Source of the DNA: Hemibagrus wyckioides
Lineage: Eukaryota; Chordata; Actinopteri; Siluriformes; Bagridae
Reading direction: 5' to 3'
DNA length: 64,000 nt
Assembly (NCBI RefSeq): GCF_019097595.1
Contig: NC_080714.1
Location: 5,554,259-5,618,258, forward strand
The translations under genes were made by a program, and so were the position numbers. Of this stretch, positions 1 to 17,226 are shown piece by piece (the stretch's first letter is position 1; every line of letters begins with the position of its first letter). The notes under the pieces were generated by a model that saw only the letters and a list, made by a program, of their open reading frames with translations, was not told the DNA's origin and did no database searches.

Positions 1-61
1 TATTTTCTTGCTTGCAGCAGTACAGCATCAGCATAGACAGCAGGATGATTTTCTGCTCTCA

Positions 62-1053
<992 letters not shown>

Positions 1054-1826
1054 AATATGTCAAGCTTTCAAAGCGAGGAACCCATCATTGTGGAAGTTAT
1101 ATTTCCAGCAGCCCGGTGTCACTTTTTCATCAGCTGAGCTCTGTAACAATCTGGCACTAAACAGGGAGCATGTGAGAAAGGAGGAGTAATGGTACAGCGC
1201 TTTACAGGATCGATACTGCTATTCCGCCTGCATCCTGCAGTGAGGTCACTGTACACCGTTAACACCTATAGATTTAAGCTTCTTGAACACAGCTTTGGGG
1301 TTTGTGTGGGCGTTCGCACTGTGGTCATTTCACCGAAGCGTGTACACTTCACAGGCATAATGAATGTGACATTTCAACATATTGACCTGTCTCAATGCCT
1401 GCACGAGCTTAAAGCTAACAAGACAAGCGTGCCGGTCCGGTCATGTGACCTCTCAGGAACAATGTGGAGCAGTATTTTAGGGAAGCTTTTTACGTACATG
1501 TTACAGAGCATCAGTGTCATCAAAAATCTGGTACTTTCGTGCACTTTGTGCTGCACTGAACTGCATGGGCCATCCAAAGATCCCATTCTCACTCGATCCA
1601 GTATTAGAGTAATTCAATCATTACATCCTTTCATTGATTAAACTATTTTCAGAAGTCTGGATTTCTGCATCATGACCTCTGCGTGTGGTTATATGATTCT
1701 TTATGGCTTCTATTTCAAATGACCTCGCTCAAAAAGCAGAAGGGTTCGGGCTGGGCAATGAAGACAGCTGGGAGAACTAAAATTTAGCACATATTATTGT
1801 TTTTAATTATTATTATGTATTATTAG

Positions 1827-1827
<1 letters not shown>

Positions 1828-1875
<48 letters not shown>
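1828..1875. repeat. (AAT)n microsatellite
   Basis: A run of about 16 ATA/AAT trinucleotides within an AT-rich patch. Confidence 0.95.
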
Positions 1876-3938
1876 TTAAAGTCATGCTACACAATAAATG
1901 AGTAAAAGAAGAGTGGAAAAATATATTAGATTTAAAAAATAAAATAAAATAAAATAATTTTTTTGGCAATTTCTAATTTAAATAATTGAATGTAACATTA
2001 AAATTAAAAAAAAAAATGAAACAACAAAATGAATATCAGGCATCACATGATCGTCTCATCAGACTGTCAGTTCGCTGTTCTTTCAATGTTCATCACATCG
2101 CCCATGCCGTGCTTCTATTCCTCCACATCTATAAATCTACAAACCCTTCGTTGGTCACTTTCGCTTCTTAACACGCAATCAGACTCGAATAAACAACCGT
2201 TAAACCACTCGACCTGACAACAGACTGCACAAACACACTTTAGCTCGGCTCATCAAAAATGCAGCTAATTACTGCATGCTTCATTCATTGGGAACGCCAT
2301 GAAGGGGTGTGTGTGTGTATGATGGTGATGAAAAGCACGATTATACCATAGCGCTGATAAATGCTCCGATCTGATCAGTCAGGAAGTGTTTCACGTTTAG
2401 AACAGCAGCTGAATCAGGTGTACTATAATAATACTGTTTCTATGGTAACTGATAATTCACACAGATGCTCGCATGGCAGGAAAGCTCCAGTTCATAAGAG
2501 AGAACTTTATTTAACGTTTATGGAAAAAGTCTCCGCTTTACTCTTGCTAATAAGAAAGAGACAGTGGTACCTGAGGGGTTAAATCATTTAAGGTCCATGT
2601 CACTGATGAACTTCTTACAATAGCACTTCTAATTCCTCATTTAATACTGTGACCTTCCTCGTTTAATAAACCTCGCATTTTCACCTCTGACTGAACAAAC
2701 CTGAGACTACGATTAATAACAGCTCCTGGTACGAGTATTCTACATCCATTCAGCTCCTCTTGCAAACCTATACATCCATCCTTAAAGTCGATGCGGCCAT
2801 GAATCTGTTTAATAAGTGCAATAAATTCTCCGCTCTCTCCGGTAAGGTGTTATCAGCTGCTGTAATCAAACCTACGTTTAGCCTCCACGCTGTACCGTCT
2901 GCTCATCATAGACAACACCAAGGTCCTGCACAGGGTGTGTTTCTCTTTCAACATGATGCAACTTACAGTAAACGTATCAGCATGTGAGAAACAAGAGGCT
3001 TCCTGAACACCGTGCAACACAGCCGCCCATTCATTCATTCATTCTTCCGTCCATTAAGCAGCATCATGACACGTCAGTCAGGACGCAAACACAAGACGGA
3101 ATTTAGACAGTAAAGATATAACGATCTAGGATTAGTCCGAGTCCGTTATTGCTGTCTTTACCTTCCTGTAAATGAAGCCCCGGCTGAAAGGCGTGAGGTC
3201 CGTCTTCTCCAGTGCCTTGCTTATGAAGGTTGTTGGTATCGCAACCCGGTCTCTGGTTTCCATGGAGACCTGCTTGACTTACTGTACGCGACCGATGGGT
3301 GGCTACATCCCGGATCCCATATTCCCACACTAAACGGTATGTCACCACTGGTTAAACGGACTCTACTGTAGTGCAGTGCGCTATGCGGTTTGTGCTCGTT
3401 GGTTTTTGTTCTATTCTAGTAAACACCTGACTTCTGCGCCTGTGAATACATGCTGAGTAACATGGTTTATAGCCTATAGGGCTTAGATCCCTCTAACAGC
3501 CAAGCGCATATATACACACGCTTTCCAAGAGCACTCCACACCCTCGGCAGAAATACTCAATGCAGCACAATCTGTTTTTGAAGAAGACTGTAAACACCGA
3601 GCCTGATACATAATACGCATTTCACGCAAGACCTTACAAAGGAGTCCATTCATATAAGCCCTTCGCACCGCCTCTCCTCTCCATCGATGAGTAGAGAAAC
3701 ACGTCTACTTTAATGACACAGATGTAAATAAACCTCGCGCTTAGGAGGCTGAAGGCTGAAGGTGACCCAGCTCAGGAGTTTTCACCCTGTATCCAGCAGA
3801 GTCGGGTTATTTTTAATGTGCACGGATAAAGTGCACCTATTATTGCCGCAGCCTTCCAAAAAACAGCCGGCTCATCCTGACTAACACCCTTCTGAATTAT
3901 GGACACGTCTAATGAATCCCCACAGACTTCAATTAACA

Positions 3939-3956
3939 CCCCCCCCCCCCCCCCCC
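3939..3956. repeat. Poly-C run of 18
   Basis: Eighteen consecutive C residues; the minus strand is an unbroken G18 tract that could form G-quadruplex structures. Confidence 0.95.
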
Positions 3957-4683
3957 AGTGCTGAATTAGCTGCATGCAAAGAATTAATTGGCTTTTAGAG
4001 TTTCTTCCACACAATGCAATTTGTCAAACAACACTTAGGTTAAAAATTGCATTAGATTATACTAATACTAATAATAAAATACTAAACTGCATCGTTCCTT
4101 GTCACAGGAGCAGCTTTAGTACCTACTGTGCACACGATGTACCTTGAATAGATCTTTAAATCTTTAAAGGTGCATGAGTGGTCCTTTACATTAAAGTGAA
4201 CCTCCCCAGTGGCAAGTGACCCTTTATTTCCACCTTTAATTCAGGTGGATGTACCTGTACACTGTAATTCAACATCTTTGTGGCTGTGATCAAATGATGC
4301 ACGGTTTTATATCTTTATTATGCATCAGGGTATGAGAGGTGTGCTATTAATTAGCTTGGTGCTCCTTAAAAGGTCATTATTGGTGCAATATATAATACTC
4401 GTACATGTTCGAAAGTTATGCAAAAACCTCATAATGATGGTTTTAAGCCAAGTGTATTAAGTGGCTAAGAAAACCCCAGAAAGCTGACTACCAGGTCCTG
4501 AGTGCTTGTTTGTTTATGGATAGGCTTCCTGTCGGTCATTGTATAGACACTTAGCTTGACAGGTCACAGTACCTGGGTGGAAACGGGGAATTGGGCTTAT
4601 TTAATGATGGTCAAACCCACAAAAGCGCCTGATCTTGCAAAATATGACAAATCTTACGTAATGCATCTTCAATTTATTTTAAG

Positions 4684-4684
<1 letters not shown>

Positions 4685-4737
<53 letters not shown>
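4685..4737. repeat. (AT)n microsatellite
   Basis: An alternating TA run of about 26 dinucleotides. Confidence 0.97.
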
Positions 4738-4741
<4 letters not shown>

Positions 4742-4958
4742 AGCTACAAATCATGATTAGATCGTGATGAGATCACCCTAACAATAAGGAAAAGTACAGC
4801 TTGGTACCTTTATTTCTGAGACCTTAGTGCTAACTCAGCACAGGGTGCAGTTTAATGGATGATTTCAATTGGCATTGGACTTGAAGTGAGAGGAAACCCA
4901 CTAAAGATCAAGATGCACAGAAAGTCGCAAGCGTGTAATAACCTATAAAGCTCCAAGG

Positions 4959-4968
4959 AGAGAGGGAG

Positions 4969-5029
<61 letters not shown>

Positions 5030-5043
5030 GAGAGAGAGAGAGA
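4959..5043. repeat. (GA)n microsatellite
   Basis: A nearly pure GA tract about 85 bp long with a few GGGA interruptions. A second, shorter GA tract lies at about 5140-5182. The Ser-Leu open frames opposite it are artefacts of the repeat. Confidence 0.95.
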
Positions 5044-5439
5044 ACTCTGCATTCAGCAAAAGTGCTCGGTCATTAATCAGCAGGCTCTGACGCAGGCACT
5101 TTCACGTTCATCCTTGCGGTTCAAAAACAGTCAGGGAGAAGAGAGAGAGAGAGAGAGAGGGAGAGAGGGAGAGAGAGAGAGCGCGTGCCAGCTGATGCAA
5201 CTGTGCACTGAAGTAACCCCGATGCCGCACGCCCCCATGTATTACAGGCCTTCATACGTTTTCCAAATTATTTATCGAAAATAAGTTCTATAGTGAGTCC
5301 TAATAACTCATGGAACCCTTTTCTTTCCTCGTGAGCCACTATAGCGCCTTTACATAAGGTTTTTTTTTTAACGTGTAAACAATAACAGCACATCTGTGCG
5401 TCTGTTAAAATATCCACATTATTAAGGTGTCCATTCACA

Positions 5440-5890
5440 GCCAGTGCGCTTTACTCTGTTTTGTTTATGTTACGTAACGCCCAGGTCTCGTCAAGCATTA
5501 CATGTCAGTTCATTTAGAAACCCAGCACCGAGCATTCCCCGTCAAAACATCCATCAAGCTGGAGGAGATAAGCTCGGCTCATCTTACCGCATCAGAGGGA
5601 AGAAGCGCATCCGCTTGGCTGCTGTCTGTAAGCGAAAGGCGGAAACGACATCCATGGGTCATAGCTCGCCGCCGACGGGAACAGGCGGTGAACTTCATTT
5701 TCATGTGAAGACAACAAGCCGACGGTTGCGATTTAGAGCCGGCTAAGAGGCTGCGGAAAGTCCTCTCTTGTTTCTGAGCTGTTTTATTTTGCTTCAGGTA
5801 AGCCGCGAGGCCTGGAAATAGCCTCGCTGCTCCCTCGGTCCACAGTACTGAGGTAAAAACAAGCACCGTCGTCCGCCTGCCCATTCATCT
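5440..5890. promoter_or_regulatory. CpG-rich candidate promoter / leader exon of rhobtb2
   Basis: This stretch is clearly richer in CpG than its AT-rich surroundings. It lies upstream of the divergent genes rhobtb2 (minus) and ido1 (plus). A good minus-strand donor (GCG|GTAAGAT, exon edge at 5588) would suit a non-coding first exon of rhobtb2 spliced to the acceptor at 825-824. A plus-strand donor (CAG|GTAAGC, exon edge near 5797) is also present. Open frames on both strands are short and match nothing I recognise. The promoter role is inferred from base composition, splice signals and position; no transcript evidence is available. Confidence 0.4.
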
Positions 5891-6516
5891 GTACTGCGAT
5901 TCTTTTCACTGATTCGACTCTTCAAAAGAATCGAGCCGCGCGTGTTCAGATTCATTCGATTCACCACTCAGAGCTTTGTCGATACGGAGTAGTCACGATT
6001 TCAGACTTCATACACTGAATTCACAAGATTTACAAATATGACAACGTTAAAAAAAAAAAAAAACAATAATAATGATAATAAAGGCGATGCACTCCAGATG
6101 AGCCGATTCTGCAGATGGAATCAATTGGGTGAGTCGTTTGAAAAGAAACCTACGTAAACTTTCTGAATCAAAACACGCTCGGCTCAAATAACTCGGCATG
6201 TGGGAAGAAAAGCAGTATAGAAACTATTTCAAGACAGCAGTGATGCTTTAGTGTATCTGACTTCAAATAAGTGTAAAAAATTAGTTTTTGAAATAACACA
6301 AACTTCCGGTCAGCAAACTTAATAACAAACTGTAAATGAGGACTAAAACACTTTGGGGGTCTTCTGTTATAGGAAAATAATCCACACAGGTTTAGTGTGT
6401 TGCGGCCAAAACAATTTGAAGAACCTTTTTTCTTCCCCTAGCTGATTACTGTCCATTTATAGCAACCCTAACGTGTTTTATTCCTCTTATACCATAGCGA
6501 CTTGGCATCAGTGCAA

Positions 6517-7010
6517 CACACTATATTGACAGAAGTTTTAGGACATCTGTCTTTGCATGGACATGATTGTAATATGGAGTTGGCAACCCCTTTGCAGCTG
6601 TAACAGCTTCAACTCTTCTGGGAAGGCTTTAGGTTTAGGAAAGAATTCCTCTAGAAGTGCGTCTGTGAGGTCAGGCAGTGACGTTGGACAAGAAGGCCTG
6701 GCTCGCAGTCTCCGCTCTAATTCATCCAAAAGGTGTTGAGGTCAGGACTTGGTCAAGTTCCTCCACACCAAACTCACTCATCCATGTCTTTATGGACCTT
6801 GCTTTGTGCACTGGTGCGCAGTCATTTTGGAACAGGAAGGGGGTCATCCCCAAACTGTTCCCACAAAGTTGGGAGCATGAAATTGTCCAAAATGTCTTGG
6901 TATGAAGCTGAAGCATTAAGAGTTCCTTTCACTGGAACTAAAAGGTCAAGCCCAACCCCTGAATTCAATGATTTGGAGGGGTGTCCCAAAACTTTTGGCA
7001 ATATAGTGTA
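6517..7010 (-). mobile_element. Internally deleted Tc1-like transposon, same family as the 55.4 kb copy
   Basis: The ends are inverted repeats: CACTATATTGACAGAAG from 6519 on the left, and the complement of CACTATATTGCCAAAAG ending at 7008 on the right. A TA sits at the right edge and CA at the left, where TA would be expected. The inside keeps only the 3' part of a transposase on the minus strand: the catalytic-region remnant reads [20 protein letters not shown], with Asn in place of the usual His before Asp. The N-terminal part is missing. At about 490 bp it is a non-autonomous relic. Confidence 0.88.
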
Positions 7011-7757
7011 TTAACCTCATTTGTGATTTGATTTGAACAGCAGTACAGGAGCTAAGACTATGTTCTGACTGGTCCAGATCAACATTTGCAATGGGTTTTG
7101 GGTTATCTAATGGACAAGAATGTGAACACTTCCTTTAGGACAAGCAGCCAGTCAGAGGCACCAACATCCTTTAACATTCTGCTTCGAGTGGATTTATAGG
7201 CTTTGGATGTTTTTGCATTTTTGACACTTATGTGTGTTTTAAGCTTTAGAGTTCAAAGTCAAACCGCCACGGATGTGACTGAAGGGCTGTTAATTTATAA
7301 TCAGAGCGCACTGAAATGTGTCTAATAAGTAAACTGGGTTGAGTTATATTCATGCAGCTGGAGGTGTTTCACATGTTTCTCCAAAGATGTGCCATACATT
7401 CATACAACTCAGATAATCATGATAATAATATTTGTCATGTTGAGTGATGTAATGTTAATAAAACTGCAAATATATTGCTGCATGATCTAGTACTGCTTTA
7501 GTGTTAAAAAAGCAAATCTCTTGATACTTGAGAAATTCCATAACCAGCGTTTGTTAAAATCCACTAGAGGATTTTAAGAGTTTCTACACAAAATCAAGCC
7601 AGTAAAACAAACCTACCAGGTATATATACTTAGACAAGTTATGCACGTAGAATTGCATGAATATACTAAACACTAGGTTTTTTTTTGTTGTTAATAATCT
7701 CATAAAAACCTTGAAAACGGGTTGATGACCTGGGAAAGGTCTACGTCCAAGGCCAGG

Positions 7758-7764
7758 TATAAGA
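7758..7764 (+). promoter_or_regulatory. TATA-like box of ido1
   Basis: TATAAGA lies 125 bp upstream of the ido1 start codon, which would place transcription start near 7785-7795. A (GA)n tract (about 7809-7847) falls between it and the ATG and so would be in the 5' UTR. I did not find a convincing interferon-response element close by. Confidence 0.4.
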
Positions 7765-7807
7765 GAACCACAGGTTTACGTAATGCCTACAGTGCAAAGC
7801 AGACAGA

Positions 7808-7808
<1 letters not shown>

Positions 7809-7847
<39 letters not shown>
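7809..7847. repeat. (GA)n microsatellite in probable ido1 5' UTR
   Basis: About 19 GA dinucleotides lie 42 bases upstream of the ido1 ATG and 45 bases downstream of the TATA-like box. Confidence 0.9.
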
Positions 7848-7849
<2 letters not shown>

Positions 7850-7888
7850 TAAAAGTAAAATTTGCTCATCCAGGTGCTGGGACTAAAT

Positions 7889-14530
<6,642 letters not shown>

Positions 14531-14579
14531 GGAGGATACAGTATGAAATATCATCCTGGAATATGAAGGAAAGTTGAAA

Positions 14580-14585
14580 AATAAA
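14580..14585 (+). terminator. ido1: Polyadenylation signal of ido1
   Basis: AATAAA lies 50 bases after the ido1 stop codon, giving a very short 3' UTR. A GT-rich stretch follows near 14605-14620. Confidence 0.7.
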
Positions 14586-14664
14586 GGTGCTTTGATGAAA
14601 TCTGATTAGTGAGTGTCCTTGCATTGTAAAGAAAACGTGAAGAGATTTAATATCAATGACAGTG

Positions 14665-14888
14665 CTGTAGGCCTCCTGGTCGTCCAGCGGCAGGATCCAA
14701 CGAGGCCCGGGTTCGATTCCTGGGCAGAGAGCTAACCCAGCCACTGAAGAGTTACATCTTAGTGCTGGTGTCAAGCCTGGATAAAATGGGAGGGTTGCTT
14801 TAGGAAGGGCATCCGATGTAAAACCTGCAGCAAACTGAATGATCTGCTGTGGCGACCCCAAACAGGTAGCAGCTAAAAGAACAACAAC
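14665..14888 (+). mobile_element. tRNA-Glu-headed SINE with target-site duplication
   Basis: The head resembles tRNA-Glu: a box-A-like TGGTCGTCCAGCGG, then box B GGTTCGATTCC at 14710-14720. The body has GGAAGGGCATCCGATGTAAA and CTGTGGCGACCCCAAACAGG, typical of an abundant fish SINE, and the tail is AAGAACAACAAC. The 14-bp direct repeat TATCAATGACAGTG flanks it at 14651-14664 and 14889-14902, which shows it arrived by retroposition just downstream of ido1. Confidence 0.88.
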
Positions 14889-14902
14889 TATCAATGACAG
14901 TG

Positions 14903-15842
14903 TTGTGAAGCCAGAATTAAACCAGTGAGATTATTATAAGAGCAGGTTGGACATTAGACATGTGACATTGAGTCTGGCAGAAAAGACAATAATGGAATCA
15001 AGTTTCTGCTCGTGAGAACATCTTTCCACCAGGAAGCTCTCCACATATCATAAATCCCCTATAAGTTGCTCATCAGTGGCTTGATAAAATTCTGGCACTC
15101 TGTAGATGAATAATGCATGCAAGAGAAATCTCATGGGAACTTTCACAGTGCTGAAGTACATAAAGAAATCAATCCCTTCTTCTCTTGCCAATAGCATGCT
15201 TTATCTTAACAGCGTACGAAGCATGTCAGGCAGTTTGACAGCATCGGTGGGAGTTACTCCTTGCAGTCATGCAAACTTTGCAAACATTCCTGCACCAGTT
15301 TTTACCCAGTAAATCGTTTCGGGTTTATAAACACGACGCACTTAATGCGCGGATTAAAGATGCTCATTGGTGCGTAAAACGGCATTATGGGCATGCTTTG
15401 TGTTTAAAATGCCATGGTTTCATTCCAAACCATAATTTAAACCACTGACATTGTTTTCCATTACATGTAGCCATTAATCTTTTCATTTAAACCTCATTCA
15501 AAATGCAAAAATATGTAACCCCCCACCAACCAGCCATCCTACCCCCCGAACTCAAATTTGACTGGAACCACCCGGTTCATGTCGTTGATGACCGTTCAGC
15601 CGCGGGGAGATCTCATGTTAGCAAGCTCGTGTGAAGTGGACCCTTTTTAGATTAAAAAAAAAAAAAGGTCCAGTAAACAGTGCTTGTTCATTTGGTGCTA
15701 ATAAAGAGGCAATTTGCAATTATATCCTACTTATAGCGGAATGCAGAACAAAACAAGACACATGGCACTGAGGATTATTTTATAAACTACCATGTGCAAT
15801 GCATATGCCAGTAGATATTCGGAATCCCTGTTCTTTGTTACA
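14903..15842. other. Intergenic stretch, no gene recognised
   Basis: A short open frame (15106-15312) has no recognisable features. A short poly-A run lies near 15655. Nothing else is supported. Confidence 0.5.
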
Positions 15843-16067
15843 TACACTCGTCACTTTATTAGGAACATCGGAAAGCACACCTGCAGAATCATGCTGTTAT
15901 CTAAATTATGGAGCGAGCGCATAATGCATTAAATCATGCAGATACAGGTCAAGAGCTTTAGTTAAAACAGCAGAATGGGGAAAATGTGAGCTTTAATTGA
16001 CTTTAAGCCGTCAGTGCCAGATGGAGTGGTTTAAAGATTTCAGAAACTTCTGAGATTCTCACACACA

Positions 16068-16285
16068 ACGATCTGTAGAGCAGTGGTAGCTCTAGGCTCC
16101 GAATCGTTGACCGGAAGATCAGGATTTAAGCCCCAGGACCGCCAAGCTGCCACTGTTGGGCCCTTGAGCAAGGCCCCCAACCCACCCTGCTCCAGGGGCG
16201 CTGCATCATGGTGCTCTAACCCCAACCCCCAAAAATGTGATATACAAAGAAAGAATTTCACTGTGCAGTAATGCATATGTGACAA
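16068..16285 (+). mobile_element. tRNA-derived SINE inserted in the Tc1-like element
   Basis: A tRNA-like head (GTAGAGCAGTGGTAGCTCTA, then a weak box B AGGATTTAAGCCC) leads to the typical CCAAGCTGCCACTGTTGGGC and CCTTGAGCAAGGCCC. The tail is CAGTAATGCATATGTGACAA followed by ATAAAGAC. The same subfamily occurs at 851-1053 and 60800-60965. Confidence 0.8.
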
Positions 16286-16379
16286 ATAAAGACAAGAGTT
16301 TATACTGAATGGTGCAAAGGCATCCTGTGATTGACAGCTAAGAGAGATAAGAAGAGAATGACCAATGGGATGTGGTAGT

Positions 16380-16495
16380 GTCCACCAAGCTGCTACTGCT
16401 GAGCCCTTGAGCAACACTCAATAGCTCTGTTGTCTAAATCAAGATTAGCGTGTAAGTTGCTCTGGATGAGGGCATCTGCTAAATTGGTCTGAAGT
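16380..16495 (+). mobile_element. 3' part of a second SINE copy
   Basis: CACCAAGCTGCTACTGCTGA, CCTTGAGCAACACTCAATAG and GTAAGTTGCTCTGGATGAGG followed by GCATCTGCTAAAT match the other SINE subfamily, as at 34496. It lies 95 bp downstream of the first copy. Confidence 0.75.
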
Positions 16496-16550
16496 CTATA
16501 TAAACTCATAGAATTCCTCTTTACAACCATGGTGAGCAGAAAAGCATCTC

Positions 16551-16734
16551 AGAACACACAATACATCAAATCCTGAGGCAGGAACAGCAGAAGACCACAT
16601 CAGGTTCCACTACTGATAGTCAAGGACCAGAATCTGAGGACAAGAACACGCAATACATCAAATCCTGAGGCAGGAACAGCAGAAGACCACATCAGGTTCC
16701 ACTACTGATAGTCAGGGACCAGAATCTGAAGAAA
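16551..16734. repeat. 92-bp tandem duplication
   Basis: Two almost identical units (one beginning ATACATCAAATCCTGAGGCA at 16561, the other at 16653) lie inside one arm of the palindromic element. Confidence 0.92.
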
Positions 16735-17226
16735 AGGGCAGTGATTTCTTTCTCATCTTTAACTGTCCAGTTTGAGTGAGTCACTGCCCATGATTGCCTC
16801 TTCTTCTTGGCTCCCAGGAGTGGATCCTGATGTGTTCTTCTGCTGTTCTCTCTCAAGGTTTGATGAGTTGTGTTCTGAGATGCTTTTCAGCTCACTGCGG
16901 TTGTAAAGAGTGATTATTTGAGTTACTATATCCTTCCTTAACCAATCTGTCCATTCTCTGATTTCCTCAGATCTTTCACTTACTCTATGATTTTTTTTCT
17001 CGCGTATATCATTCTGTATAAACTCTACAGACTGCTGTGTGTGTGTGTGTGTGTGTGTGTGTTAAAAACCCAGACAACCATGCCAATGGATATAGTCACT
17101 GAGATGTGATACACTTTTTCTGCATTCTGAGAAAATGAACTAATTTCTATCTGCATTAAAAACAGTAGATATCTGCATGAAGGTGCAGGTCTGCCGGTGT
17201 TCCTACTAAACTGGATGTTGTGTGTA

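Larger units (their letters stand above)
15843..17226. mobile_element. Palindromic Tc1-like element (third family) carrying SINE insertions and a tandem duplication
   Basis: The left end is TACACTCGTCACTTTATTAGG from 15843. The right end, complemented, reads TACACACAACATCCAGTTTAG, with TA at 17225-17226. Long arms are inverted: TTTACAACCATGGTGAGCAG (16520) pairs with its complement near 16900. SINE sequences occupy about 16068-16500, and 16551-16734 is a 92-bp tandem duplication. The palindromic arms resemble fragments of Tc1 transposase sequence. At about 1.38 kb it is non-autonomous. Confidence 0.75.

Noticed and set aside
1189..1641. 150-codon plus-strand open frame
   Set aside because: No domain, no signal or repeat pattern, and it lies in the probable rhobtb2 intron; chance cannot be excluded.
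4852..5052. Ser-Leu repeat protein opposite the GA tract
   Set aside because: Purely a translation of a dinucleotide microsatellite.
14665..14740. A possible tRNA-Glu gene
   Set aside because: Box A and box B are present, but the acceptor stem does not pair well and the region continues into a known type of SINE body bounded by a target-site duplication.
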